Assembly: GCA_947451995.1 (NCBI GenBank)
Contig: CANGCI010000002.1
Location: 1 to 41,691 of the forward strand
Source of the DNA: Comamonadaceae bacterium
GTDB lineage: Bacteria > Pseudomonadota > Gammaproteobacteria > Burkholderiales > Burkholderiaceae_C
DNA: 41,691 nucleotides
Reading direction: 5' to 3'
In this document: positions 32,107 to 40,762 of the stretch, one piece after another
Layout of the letters: each line of letters opens with the position of its first letter
How positions within the stretch are numbered: position 1 is the stretch's first letter
Position numbers and translations under genes: made by a program
Notes under the pieces: generated by a model
Told to the model about the DNA's origin: nothing
Databases searched by the model: none
The model's input: the letters and a program-made list of their open reading frames with translations, nothing else

Positions 32107-33312
32107 ATGACAGATGCATTTGTTTATGACGCCATTCGCACACCGCGCGGCAAAGGTAAAAAAGACGGCAGCCTCCATGAGGTGAAGCCGGTCAATTTGT
32201 TGGCAGGTGTTTTGTCGGAAATTCAAAAACGCAACGACCTCGATACCGCGGCCGTCGATGATGTGGTCATGGGCGTGGTGTCACCGATTGGCGAACAAGG
32301 CTCTGTGATTGCCAAAGTGGCCGCCCTCAAGGCGGGCTGGGACTGGCGTTGTTCGGGTGTTCAACTCAATCGCTTTTGTGCCTCCGGTCTTGAGGCCGTC
32401 AACATGGCTGCCATGAAAGTGCGCAGTGGTTGGGAAGATTTGGTGGTGGCGGGCGGTGTAGAAAGCATGAGCCGTGTTCCCATTGGTGCTGATGGCGGTG
32501 CTTGGGCACAAGATCCAGAAACCAACAGCGCTACTTTGTTTGTGCCACAAGGCATTGGGGCCGACCTCATTGCCACCATGAGTGGATTCAGCCGACATGA
32601 TGTCGATGCATTTGCCGTGGAATCCCAAAAACGCGCTGCCGCTGCGCGCAGTGCGGGTTACTTTGAAAAATCGGTGGTGCCCGTGAAAGATGCCTTGGGT
32701 CAAATTATTTTGGCGCAGGATGAATTCATCAAACCCAACACCACCGTCGAGACACTGGCGGGTTTGAAACCCTCATTTGAACAATTGGGTGCGATGGGTT
32801 TTGATGCTGTGGCATTACAGCGTTATCCAGAGGTGGCCCGAATTGATCACGTTCATCATGCCGGCAACTCGTCTGGCATTGTGGACGGCGCGGCTGCCGT
32901 TCTCATTGGCTCTGAAGCTGCAGGCAAACAACATGGCTTGAAGCCCCGTGCACGCATCGTGGCTGCCGCCTTATCGGGTGCCGATCCCACCATCATGTTG
33001 ACGGGTCCTATGCCCGCCGCACGCAAAGCTTTGGCCAAAGCCGGCATGACGATTGATCAAATTGATTTGTTTGAAATCAACGAAGCCTTTGCAGCGGTGC
33101 CCATGAAGTTCATGCAAGAAATGCACGTGTCGCACGACCGCGTCAATGTGAACGGCGGTGCCATTGCCATGGGTCATCCGTTGGGTGCCACAGGTGCCAT
33201 GATTTTGGGCATTCTGATTGATGAATTGCACCGCCGCAATTTGCGCTTCGGTCTGGCCACCTTGTGTGTGGGCGGCGGTATGGGCATTGCCACCATTGTT
33301 GAGCGCGTTTAA
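32107..33312 (+). CDS. fadA: acetyl-CoA C-acyltransferase (3-ketoacyl-CoA thiolase)
   Basis: A 401-residue thiolase. The nucleophile is Cys91 in [13 protein letters not shown], the second-site His is in [15 protein letters not shown] and the acid/base Cys in LCVGGGMG. The [11 protein letters not shown] block is present. It cleaves 3-ketoacyl-CoA with CoA in the last step of beta-oxidation. AGGAGACAGC stands before ATG 32107. The FadB-like gene starts 14 bp downstream, so the two form an operon. The symbol reflects role by context; a biosynthetic acetoacetyl-CoA thiolase is less likely. Confidence 0.93.
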   Translation: MTDAFVYDAIRTPRGKGKKDGSLHEVKPVNLLAGVLSEIQKRNDLDTAAVDDVVMGVVSPIGEQGSVIAKVAALKAGWDWRCSGVQLNRFCASGLEAVNMAAMKVRSGWEDLVVAGGVESMSRVPIGADGGAWAQDPETNSATLFVPQGIGADLIATMSGFSRHDVDAFAVESQKRAAAARSAGYFEKSVVPVKDALGQIILAQDEFIKPNTTVETLAGLKPSFEQLGAMGFDAVALQRYPEVARIDHVHHAGNSSGIVDGAAAVLIGSEAAGKQHGLKPRARIVAAALSGADPTIMLTGPMPAARKALAKAGMTIDQIDLFEINEAFAAVPMKFMQEMHVSHDRVNVNGGAIAMGHPLGATGAMILGILIDELHRRNLRFGLATLCVGGGMGIATIVERV

Positions 33313-33326
33313 GCAGGAGACCTCCA

Positions 33327-34867
33327 TGATTTTGAAAACACTGCGCTACGAAATTCAAGAGGGCATTGCCACCATCACCTTTGACGAGCAAGGCTCGCCC
33401 GTCAACACCATGTGTTTGCAATGGCAAGCCGATTTGGCCCAAGTCGTCGATCAGGTGAAGCAAGATGCCGCTCACCTCAAAGGTTTAATTTTGGCGTCCA
33501 CCAAGTCCACGTTCTTTGCTGGCGCGGACTTAAAAGGCGTGATGCGATCCACTTCAAAAGATGGCCTCCGTGTCTTTGCCGAAATTGAAGGCGTTAAGAA
33601 AAGTTTCAGAACACTAGAGACCTGCGGATTTCCAGTGGTGTCTTGCTTGAATGGTTCTGCCTTAGGTGGCGGCCTGGAAGTGGCGTTGTTGGGACATTAC
33701 CGCATTGCCACCCTCAACCCCAAAGCGATCTTTGGTTTTCCTGAAATTACGCTGGGCCTCATTCCTGGCGCCGGTGGCATTACCAAAATGACGCGCATCT
33801 TGGGCTTGTTGGCTGCGCAGCCCTACCTAATTGAGTGTAAGTTGTTCAACGCAGAAGAAGCCCATCGCTTGGGTTTGGTGCACGAGTTGGTGGCATCCGA
33901 TGATTTGCTTCGCCCGCAAGCCTTGGCCTACATTGCCTCTGCGCAGGGCAAACCAGAGGCCTCCCAGCACGTGTGGGATCGCAAGGATTACAAAATGCCA
34001 GGTGGCACACCTGCCAACCCCAAAATTGCCGGCATGCTGACGGTCGCACCGGCCATGCTAAAGCTCAAAACCCGCGGCTTGTATCCAGCACCCGAAGCGG
34101 CCTTGGCCGCCATGGTGGAAGGCGCTCTGGTGGACTTTGACACCGCCATGCGCATTGAAAGCCGTTACCTGGCCACGATGATGAACAGCGACGTTGCGCG
34201 CAACATGATCAATACGACCTTCTTTAACTTGAACAGCTACAAGGCCGATCTTGCCAAGCTGCAAGCTGAGTTGGGCCGCAAGCCGGATCATGCTTGGGTG
34301 CTGAACAAAGGCATGCCGGCTGCAGGTTTGGACTATGCGCAGTTGTTAAACGCTGAAGCTGCCGATAGCAAGCAAGCCTATGTCCAACGTGCCATGGCAG
34401 CCTACATGTCGCAAGCGGATTCACTCTTGTCTGAAGGCGTATCAGCGGCGTTGATTGAAAATTTAGCCGTGCAAGCGGGGATGCACATTGGACCATTGAA
34501 GATGAAGGCGCTGTGCGGTGCCACGCCCAAGACAGAAACAGCAAAGACAGCTGAGTCCAGAATCAGCAAATTGCAGGGGGCCGAACTTCATGAAGTCGTC
34601 AAAGATCGCCTTTTGTTCAGTCAGTCCGTTGAAGCGGCCAAGTGCCTGCAAGAAGGTGTTTTAAGTGCAGTGCACGAAGCCAATATTGGCGCCGTGTTTG
34701 TATTGGGCTTTCCTGCATGTACCGGAGGTACTTTGCAAATGGTCTATGCCATGGGCGTCGATGCATTTGCAAAACGTTGCCAAGAACTGGCCAGCCTATT
34801 TGGCTCAGCATTTGAGCTGTCGGCTGAGGTGGTGACTTGTTTGAAACAGCACCAGCCTCAGTACTAA
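33327..34867 (+). CDS. FadB-like enoyl-CoA hydratase without NAD-binding domain
   Basis: A 513-residue protein; ATG 33327 has AGGAGA 6 nt upstream. Residues 1-190 are a complete crotonase domain: TFFAGADLKG, the oxyanion/active-site NGSALGGGLEVAL with Glu, and FGFPEITLGLIPGAGG with the second Glu. Up to about residue 315 it follows the FadB helical linker. Normal FadB proteins (about 700 residues) then have a Rossmann domain with a GAGMMG motif for L-3-hydroxyacyl-CoA dehydrogenase. Here this is absent; a short unfamiliar stretch leads straight into sequences matching the FadB C-terminal region (LLSEGVSAALIENLAVQAGM, IGPL, then DRLLFSQSVEAAKCLQEGVL and GFPACTGGTLQMV). The frame is intact, so a hydratase with a vestigial dehydrogenase tail is likely. 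The dehydrogenase step must be supplied elsewhere. Confidence 0.8.
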
Positions 34868-34872
34868 GCAAC

Positions 34873-35745
34873 TTACTCAGGTTTTTGCAGCTTGTCTTGT
34901 GTCTTGTGCAAAAAATCACTGGCGTCGTGACGCTCGTGCAGCTGTGTATCAAGCGGGCCCATGACACGGTTTACCATGCGCCCTCGCTTGACCGCTGGGC
35001 GGGCTTCAATTTCATCGGCCCAACGAATGATGTTGGTGTATTCGTGCACCGCTAAAAACTCACCAGAGTCATAACGCTCACCTTTGGCCAAGCCACCATA
35101 CCAAGGCCAGATGGCCATGTCGGCAATGGTGTAGTCGTCACCGCCAATGAAGCGATGATCGGCCAGACGGCGATTGAGCACATCGAGCTCGCGCTTGACT
35201 TCCATGGCAAAACGGTCAATGGCGTATTCAATTTTGGTAGGTGCGTAGGCAAAGAAATGGCCAAAGCCGCCGCCTAGATAAGGGGCACTTCCCATTTGCC
35301 ACATCAACCATGACATGCATTCGGTACGCTTGACCACATCGGTGGGCAAAAAGGCTTTGAATTTTTCAGCCAGGTAAAACAGGATGGAACCCGATTCAAA
35401 AACGCGAATGTCTTCCGGCCCACTGCAATCGAGCAGCGCTGGAATTTTGGAGTTGGGATTGACGCCCACAAAGCCGGAGCTGAATTGCATGCCTTCGTTG
35501 ATGCGAATCAACCAGGCGTCATATTCAGCGCCTGTGTGGCCCAGCTCGAGCAACTCCTCCAACATCACGGTCACTTTGATGCCGTTGGGTGTGCCCAAAG
35601 AATAAAGTTGAAGAGGGTGTTTGCCACGGGGCAGTGCTTGCTCGTGGGTAGCGCCCGCTACTGGGCGATTGATGTTGGCAAATCGGCCGCCATTGGCCTT
35701 TTGCCAGGTCCAAACTTTGGGGGGAACGTAGGGCGTATCAGACAT
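34873..35745 (-). CDS. yghU: glutathione S-transferase, YghU type
   Basis: A 290-residue GST of the Nu class (YghU/YfcG). The N-terminal extension with VPPKVWTWQKANGGRFANINRP is specific to YghU. The thioredoxin-fold domain has LYSLGTPNGIKVTVMLEELLELG, where Thr and Asn replace the usual catalytic Ser/Tyr, NPNSKIPAL with the cis-Pro, and FESGSILFYLAEK for glutathione. The C-terminal helical domain has YTIADMAIWPWYG. Known members reduce organic peroxides and disulfides with two bound glutathiones. The ATG at 35745 is preferred over an upstream in-frame start because it opens the conserved extension. It ends 5 bp from the convergent FadB-like gene. Confidence 0.92.
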   Translation of the reverse strand: MSDTPYVPPKVWTWQKANGGRFANINRPVAGATHEQALPRGKHPLQLYSLGTPNGIKVTVMLEELLELGHTGAEYDAWLIRINEGMQFSSGFVGVNPNSKIPALLDCSGPEDIRVFESGSILFYLAEKFKAFLPTDVVKRTECMSWLMWQMGSAPYLGGGFGHFFAYAPTKIEYAIDRFAMEVKRELDVLNRRLADHRFIGGDDYTIADMAIWPWYGGLAKGERYDSGEFLAVHEYTNIIRWADEIEARPAVKRGRMVNRVMGPLDTQLHERHDASDFLHKTQDKLQKPE

Positions 35746-35822
35746 GCTTGACCTCATCGAAATTGAGGAGCAAGCGTACACGAGATTGTGGCGGATTCAA
35801 ACTGGGAAAGTACGAGTTTTTC

Positions 35823-37049
35823 TCAAAACAAGAGTCCTATGGCGGTGGTGCTGATGAACAAGATCAGTGCGCCTGTCATTCTGAGTCCATAACTTTTTCC
35901 GCCACTGACAAAGCTCAGAGCCGACTTGGAAAGAACGCTGGCAGCCAAAATGGCAATCACGCCCCAGCGCGCCATTGCAGAAATCTCTTGCTGTGGTAGC
36001 GCCAGTTGTGAAATGCTGAAGGCTGCCGCATGAATTTCTGCAAAGCCAATGATGACGGCGGAAATTAGCGTGCCGGTTTGACCGAAGATGGCGCCAATCC
36101 AAGCCGACATGAGGCTGATGCTGCTGATGCTGAATGCAATGACGAAGACATGTTTGAGTTGAAATGCTTCTTGGGTGCTTGTGGGTAAAACATCACGTCG
36201 GAACATTTGTTTTTGAAAAAGAAATGCAGAAGTTGACAATAAGCTGAGACCGCCTAATGACAAAGGCAGCACCACAGACTTCAAAAGTTCCAAGCAACTT
36301 GCACCAAGAACCAGTGCAAACAAGATGAGTGAAGCCAACGTAGAGAGCAGCGCTGAAGCACAAGTGATGCTGGTGAGAGTGGGGTCATCTTTGGCTTTAT
36401 GGCCTAGATCCATGATCACAGCCGTCGAAGAAATAAAGCCTGATAAAAATCCAGTAATGGGCAAGCCATACTTGAGCCCAGATAAGCGAATGGCCAGATG
36501 CCCCAACATGCCCGTGCACATGATGATCACCACCACTTTCCAGATTCCAAAGGGCTTGAGCGCGCCCCACGGGTCGATGGCCTCTTGGGGAAGCAGTGGC
36601 AAGACGATCAAGGCCGCCGCAAATAGTATCAAGGCATCTTCCAGTTCCTGCTCCGAGATCAATTCTTGACTGAATTTGCGAAGTGGTTTTTTGAGGAAGA
36701 GCAAACCTGCAACCACAACACCCAATGCCGCTGCCAATTGAAAAGCGCTGATGGCCAGCCCGCCAAGGAGCACGGTCATGACCAATGAGACCTCACCTGT
36801 CATGCCAGGATCAGATCGAAAAGATTTGAAATAAGCAACTGCGACCAAGCAGCCAGTGACAATCAAAGTGATGGTGAAAATGGGCATTCCGAACTGGAAT
36901 GCCACTGCGCCCATCAGCGCTGCCACAGTGTGCGTTCTAACGCCTGCCATCATGACGCCAGGCTGGTGCAATCTCTCACGGACGATGCCAATCAGAAAGC
37001 CGATGCACACGGCTGTTAAAAATCCGACGGTTTGTTCTTGAGTCGCCAT
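35823..37049 (-). CDS. MgtC/SapB-DUF4010 membrane protein
   Basis: A 408-residue membrane protein with about eleven to twelve hydrophobic segments. The N-terminal 130 residues fit MgtC/SapB (IGFLIGIVRERLHQPG, AGVRTHTVAALMGA) and the rest fits DUF4010 (GLKYGLPITGFLSGFISSTAVIMDLG, FAEIHAAAFSISQL, ALSFVSGGKSYG). Transport of a small ion or solute is assumed for the family but not proven. It lies between the GST gene and the divergent CDF exporter gene, whose start is 82 bp away. Confidence 0.85.
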   Translation of the reverse strand: MATQEQTVGFLTAVCIGFLIGIVRERLHQPGVMMAGVRTHTVAALMGAVAFQFGMPIFTITLIVTGCLVAVAYFKSFRSDPGMTGEVSLVMTVLLGGLAISAFQLAAALGVVVAGLLFLKKPLRKFSQELISEQELEDALILFAAALIVLPLLPQEAIDPWGALKPFGIWKVVVIIMCTGMLGHLAIRLSGLKYGLPITGFLSGFISSTAVIMDLGHKAKDDPTLTSITCASALLSTLASLILFALVLGASCLELLKSVVLPLSLGGLSLLSTSAFLFQKQMFRRDVLPTSTQEAFQLKHVFVIAFSISSISLMSAWIGAIFGQTGTLISAVIIGFAEIHAAAFSISQLALPQQEISAMARWGVIAILAASVLSKSALSFVSGGKSYGLRMTGALILFISTTAIGLLF

Positions 37050-37104
37050 GCGAGCATCTTATGCCTCAAATTGGTTTAGGGTATCCGTTCTTCATTGTTT
37101 TGTG

Positions 37105-37118
37105 TCATGTCGACATGA
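37105..37118. promoter_or_regulatory. perfect 14-bp palindrome before the CDF exporter gene
   Basis: TCATGTCGACATGA is its own reverse complement and ends 13 bp before the exporter start codon, in the short divergent region. It could be an operator for a metal-responsive repressor; no known consensus was matched. Confidence 0.4.
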
Positions 37119-37131
37119 GAGAATGACGCCA

Positions 37132-38139
37132 ATGAACAAGCAAGATCTCTCCGACTGGATTCACGATCACGCCTTTGACGCGGGTAGCGAAAAGGCCGAG
37201 CGCAGCACACGTCTGGTGATGTGGATCACGGCGGGCATGATGGTGATCGAAATTGTGGCGGGCTGGTGGTTCAACTCCATGGCTTTGTTGGCAGACGGGT
37301 GGCACATGAGCTCGCATGCTGTGGCCATTGGCTTGTCGGCACTGGCTTATGCCACCGCCCGAAAGTACGCTACAGACCCTCGCTTTGCTTTTGGTACCTG
37401 GAAGATTGAAGTTCTGGCAGGTTTTGCCAGCGCTATTTTTCTATTGGGCGTTGCGGTCATGATGGTGGTGGGCTCGGTGGAGAGACTTTTGAGTCCGCAA
37501 GAAATTCACTACCAAGAGGCCATGGTGGTAGGGGTGCTGGGTTTGTTGGTGAATTTGGTGTGTGCATTTCTTTTGGGTGATGCGCATCACCATGATCATG
37601 GTCACTCACAGGGCCACTCACACGACCACGCGCATGAGCATCCGCACCCCCATGGTCATTCGCATCATCAAAATGCATCCCCCAAAGAAAGTCAAACAGT
37701 TCACCATGACTTGAACCTCAAGTCAGCCTACATCCATGTCATCGCAGATGCGGCAACATCCGTCTTGGCCATCGTGGCGCTGGCAGGCGGTTGGTTTTAT
37801 GGGTGGTCGTGGTTAGACCCTGTGATGGGCTTGCTCGGGGCCATTTTGGTGGCTGTTTGGTCCAAGGATTTGATCGTGCAAACAGGCAAAGTTTTGCTGG
37901 ACCGAGAAATGGACCATCCGGTGGTCGATGAAATCCGGGAGGCCGTCGAGGCCGATCAAACCAAGGGCCCAACGCACATCACAGATTTGCATGTGTGGCG
38001 TGTCGGCAAAAATGTCTACTCGTGTGCCATGACCGTGGTGACGCAAGACACTGGGTTGACCCCCACTGAAATACGCCGTCGAATCTCAGTGCATGAGGAG
38101 GTGGTGCACGCCACCATCGAAGTGCACCACCACGCTTGA
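37132..38139 (+). CDS. dmeF: CDF-family metal cation exporter (DmeF type)
   Basis: A 335-residue cation diffusion facilitator with six membrane helices. The transport-site residues are in ALLADGWHMSSHAVAIG (HxxxD-type ligands of helix II) and in YIHVIADAATSVLAIVAL (helix V). A His-rich cytoplasmic loop between helices IV and V (HHHDHGHS through HPHGHSHH) would sense or buffer the metal. The C-terminal domain has ITDLHVWRVGKNVYSCAM and ends in VHHHA. The pattern is that of DmeF, which exports Co(II) and Ni(II), with some Zn(II); specificity is not decidable here. ATG 37132 has GAGAG about 10 nt upstream; ATG 37123 is an alternative. Confidence 0.88.
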   Translation: MNKQDLSDWIHDHAFDAGSEKAERSTRLVMWITAGMMVIEIVAGWWFNSMALLADGWHMSSHAVAIGLSALAYATARKYATDPRFAFGTWKIEVLAGFASAIFLLGVAVMMVVGSVERLLSPQEIHYQEAMVVGVLGLLVNLVCAFLLGDAHHHDHGHSQGHSHDHAHEHPHPHGHSHHQNASPKESQTVHHDLNLKSAYIHVIADAATSVLAIVALAGGWFYGWSWLDPVMGLLGAILVAVWSKDLIVQTGKVLLDREMDHPVVDEIREAVEADQTKGPTHITDLHVWRVGKNVYSCAMTVVTQDTGLTPTEIRRRISVHEEVVHATIEVHHHA

Positions 38140-38145
38140 TTTCAA

Positions 38146-38724
38146 TTACTTCTGAATAGCTTCCAAAGCAATTTCAATGCGGACTTCGTCACCTACATAA
38201 GGTGCGTACTTGCCAGCGTTGAATTCAGAGCGCTTGATCACGGTAAAGGCATTGGCACCAATGGCGTCCTTTTTCAGCATGGGGTGTGCCATGGCTTGGA
38301 ATGAAGTTACCGTCAAGGTCACTGCTTTGGTGATGCCCTTGATGGTCAATTGGCCTTCAATGGAAGCGGGTTTGCCGTCTTGGAAGTTCACTTTGGTGGA
38401 CTTGAACGTTGCTTGAGGGAACTTGGCTGTGTCCAAGAAATCTTCACCCTGAATGTGACCATTGAAATCAGCAAAGCCAGTGTTCACGGATTTCATATCG
38501 ATGCTGATATCGACAGAACCTGTCTTGGCATCTGCGTCAAACACCACGGTACCCGTTGTCTTGTCAAAGCGACTGATCTGAGTGGAATAGCCGAAGTGCG
38601 AGTAAGCAAAACGAGGGAAGGTGTGTGAGCCATCCACTTCGAAGGTTTTAGGGGCAGCGATGGCCGATGTAGCGGCCAAAGTTGCGAAAGCCAAAGCGGC
38701 GGCAATGCGGTTGAGTTTTGTCAT
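38146..38724 (-). CDS. YceI-family periplasmic lipid-binding protein (second copy)
   Basis: A 192-residue exported protein with a signal peptide ending AIA-A near residue 23. The lipocalin-like YceI domain is marked by FEVDGSHTFPRFAYSHFG, SVDISIDMKSVNTG, FLDTAKFPQATFKST and LTIKGITKAVTLTV. YceI proteins bind a polyprenoid or other long lipid in a beta-barrel. It is the last gene of the b561-yceI-yceI series, with 23 bp after the preceding stop. The 'YSHFGYS' form with His is the more typical YceI type. Confidence 0.92.
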   Translation of the reverse strand: MTKLNRIAAALAFATLAATSAIAAPKTFEVDGSHTFPRFAYSHFGYSTQISRFDKTTGTVVFDADAKTGSVDISIDMKSVNTGFADFNGHIQGEDFLDTAKFPQATFKSTKVNFQDGKPASIEGQLTIKGITKAVTLTVTSFQAMAHPMLKKDAIGANAFTVIKRSEFNAGKYAPYVGDEVRIEIALEAIQK

Positions 38725-38747
38725 AGAGAAGCTCCTGGTTTAAAAAA

Positions 38748-39320
38748 TTATTTGCTCGCGAGAGCGGTGATTTGAAAATTCACTTGAACCTCGTTCGCCA
38801 CAGTGTCGAACTTGGCCCACATGCCCTCACCGATGTTGAAGTCGGCGCGGCGCATCACAAAGCTGCCATTGAACACCCCCACATTGCCTTGTGCAGTTTG
38901 TTTCAATGGAAAGCTGATGTCTTTGGTTTGACCTTTGATGGTCAATTTGCCTGCCACTTCAAATTGATTGGCAGCTGTTTGTTTAATTTGGTTGCTCACA
39001 AAGACGGCTTTGGGAAATGCTGCGGTGTGAAACCATGACTTGCCTGTCACTTCTTGATCGGCTTCGCTAGAGCCAGTGTCGATAGAAGCCAAGTCGATTT
39101 CCAACGTGGCTTTGGCTGCTGCAGGTTTGGTCGGGTCAAAGTTCAGTTGCGCTGAAAACTTTTTGAACTTGCCATCCATGCCAACGCCCATTTGCTTGTA
39201 GCTGAAAGCGACGTTGCTTTTGGCCGCGTCAATGGCTTTGTATTCAACGGCGTGAGCGTTGAAGGTCAGAAGCAGGGCCGCGAATGCAGTGCCCGTGGTT
39301 TTGAGAAAGCGTGATGTCAT
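38748..39320 (-). CDS. YceI-family periplasmic lipid-binding protein (first copy)
   Basis: A 190-residue exported protein with a signal peptide ending NAHA near residue 24. YceI marks are YKAIDAAKSNVAFSYKQMGVGMDGKF, ATLEIDLASIDTG, WFHTAAFPKAVFVS and LTIKGQTKDISFPL. It differs clearly from the downstream copy, so the pair is an old duplication rather than a recent one. ATG overlaps the cytochrome b561 stop by 4 bp, suggesting translational coupling and joint work on a membrane quinone or isoprenoid. Confidence 0.92.
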   Translation of the reverse strand: MTSRFLKTTGTAFAALLLTFNAHAVEYKAIDAAKSNVAFSYKQMGVGMDGKFKKFSAQLNFDPTKPAAAKATLEIDLASIDTGSSEADQEVTGKSWFHTAAFPKAVFVSNQIKQTAANQFEVAGKLTIKGQTKDISFPLKQTAQGNVGVFNGSFVMRRADFNIGEGMWAKFDTVANEVQVNFQITALASK

Positions 39321-39871
39321 GATGCGTCTTGTTTGGGTTGGGTGAAGGAGGCCATGCGACGCAGTGTGTCGTCACGGTCGATGAAGTGGTGTTTCAACGC
39401 AGCCAATACATGGCCGGCAATCATGACCACCAAGGTCCAACTCAAGACACCATGGACGTCCTCAAGAAGGTGACCGAGGGCTTTGTCTTTGCTGATCAGG
39501 TCAGGCAATGGTAAAATGCCAAACCAAACGGTCTGCACACCTTTGGCTGAGCTCATCAGCCAGCCCGAGATGGGGATGATCAACATGAAGGCGTACAAAG
39601 CAATGTGACCTGCATGCGCCAATCGCTGCATGTTGAGGGACATGCTTTCCGCATAGGGCGGGGGTGGGCTGATCCAGCGCCATACCAAGCGAACCCAAAC
39701 CAGTGCAAAGATGCTCACTCCGGCCCATTTGTGCCAAGAGAAATATTGCAACTTCTCGGGCGAGAATTCCATGTCGCTCATGATGCTGCCCAAGGCGACC
39801 AACCCAAAAATACCAAGTGCCATGGCCCAGTGAAGGGCTTTTGCGACGGGGGAGTAAGTACTGCGGTTCAT
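39317..39871 (-). CDS. cytochrome b561 family membrane protein
   Basis: A 184-residue protein with four membrane helices and the heme-binding histidines of bacterial b561: VAKALHWAMALG in helix 1, FSWHKWAGVSIF in helix 2, LAHAGHIALYAFML in helix 3 and VMIAGHVLAALKHHF in helix 4. It would move electrons from the quinone pool to a periplasmic acceptor. Pairing with YceI genes is common in proteobacteria. It begins 9 bp after the dioxygenase gene ends. Confidence 0.92.
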   Translation of the reverse strand: MNRSTYSPVAKALHWAMALGIFGLVALGSIMSDMEFSPEKLQYFSWHKWAGVSIFALVWVRLVWRWISPPPPYAESMSLNMQRLAHAGHIALYAFMLIIPISGWLMSSAKGVQTVWFGILPLPDLISKDKALGHLLEDVHGVLSWTLVVMIAGHVLAALKHHFIDRDDTLRRMASFTQPKQDAS

Positions 39872-39880
39872 GACATGCCT

Positions 39881-40669
39881 TTAAGTGAATGTGTAGCCGT
39901 CCATCGCAATGACATAACTGCTGATGCCGCGATAGAAAGCTTTGGCGTTGGCATCTTTGCCTGCAGCGCCCATGGCCACAAACAAAGGCAACAAATGATC
40001 TTCAGTGGGGTGTGATCGAACACCTTCGCGCGAATGCTGACGATAGTCCAACATACGCTGAACATGGTGATTTGTCAGTTCGTTCTCCACCCAATCGGCA
40101 AAGTTTTGAACATAGGCCGGTGTTTGACCGCCTTGCATGGCAGCCATGCGGTAGTCGCCCAAGTTGTGCGTGATGTTGCCAGAGCCAATCACCAAGAAGC
40201 CTTGGTGTGTCAGTTCTTCCAGTGCTTCGCCCATGGCCAATGCATGCGCTGTTCCGGCATGGCTTTGTATTGACACGGCAATGATTGGAATGTCTGCATC
40301 TGGAAACATTTGACGCAGGGGAGTCCAAGCGCCGTGATCAAGGCCGCGTGAGGGATCGGTCGCGACGTTGTCGAAGCGTTTTTGCAAAGCTGCCACCACT
40401 TCTTGGGCGCCCTCAGGGCAGCCTGTTGCGGGGTATTTGATTCTGTACAGCGCTTCAGGAAATCCGTAAAAGTCGTAAATGGTTTCCAGTTGTGTGGCCG
40501 TGCTCACCGTGGGAACGGCCGTGTCCCAGTGAGGGCTGACCACGATGATGGCGCGAGGTGCAGGCAACTGGCTGGCCAATTGACTCATGGCCGCGCCCGC
40601 TGCGCCAGGGTCTAGCGCAAAGGTGGGCGCGCCGTGAGGCACAAAAATGGCGTTGCGAAGGGTTTCCAT
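39881..40669 (-). CDS. DODA-type (LigB-fold) extradiol ring-cleavage dioxygenase
   Basis: A 262-residue class III extradiol dioxygenase of the YgiD/DODA type. Metal ligands are seen as FVPHGAPTFAL (His near residue 11), VVSPHWDT (His near 46) and GLDHGAWTPLRQMF; GSGNITHNL and SHPTEDHLLPLFVAMGA are further conserved blocks. It opens a catechol ring with oxygen; the substrate is unknown. ATG 40669 is chosen over a TTG four codons upstream because GGAGA precedes it. It is the first gene of the four-gene operon with b561 and two yceI genes and diverges from a LysR gene. Confidence 0.9.
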   Translation of the reverse strand: METLRNAIFVPHGAPTFALDPGAAGAAMSQLASQLPAPRAIIVVSPHWDTAVPTVSTATQLETIYDFYGFPEALYRIKYPATGCPEGAQEVVAALQKRFDNVATDPSRGLDHGAWTPLRQMFPDADIPIIAVSIQSHAGTAHALAMGEALEELTHQGFLVIGSGNITHNLGDYRMAAMQGGQTPAYVQNFADWVENELTNHHVQRMLDYRQHSREGVRSHPTEDHLLPLFVAMGAAGKDANAKAFYRGISSYVIAMDGYTFT

Positions 40670-40741
40670 ACAGGTCTCCAAGGGGATGGGCGAACTGTAG
40701 GATTTAAATTGGTTTTAAAAAAGTATCTAATTAGCAAATAT

Positions 40742-40762
40742 TTGTTGCAAAATTAGCAACAA
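40742..40762. promoter_or_regulatory. inverted repeat at the start of the LysR gene
   Basis: TTGTTGC-N7-GCAACAA (arms 40742-40748 and 40756-40762) reaches the first base of the LysR start codon. It overlaps a second palindrome, CAAATATTTG (40735-40744), and a repeat of TTAGCAA. This fits an autoregulatory LysR binding site that also faces the divergent dioxygenase promoter. Confidence 0.5.
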
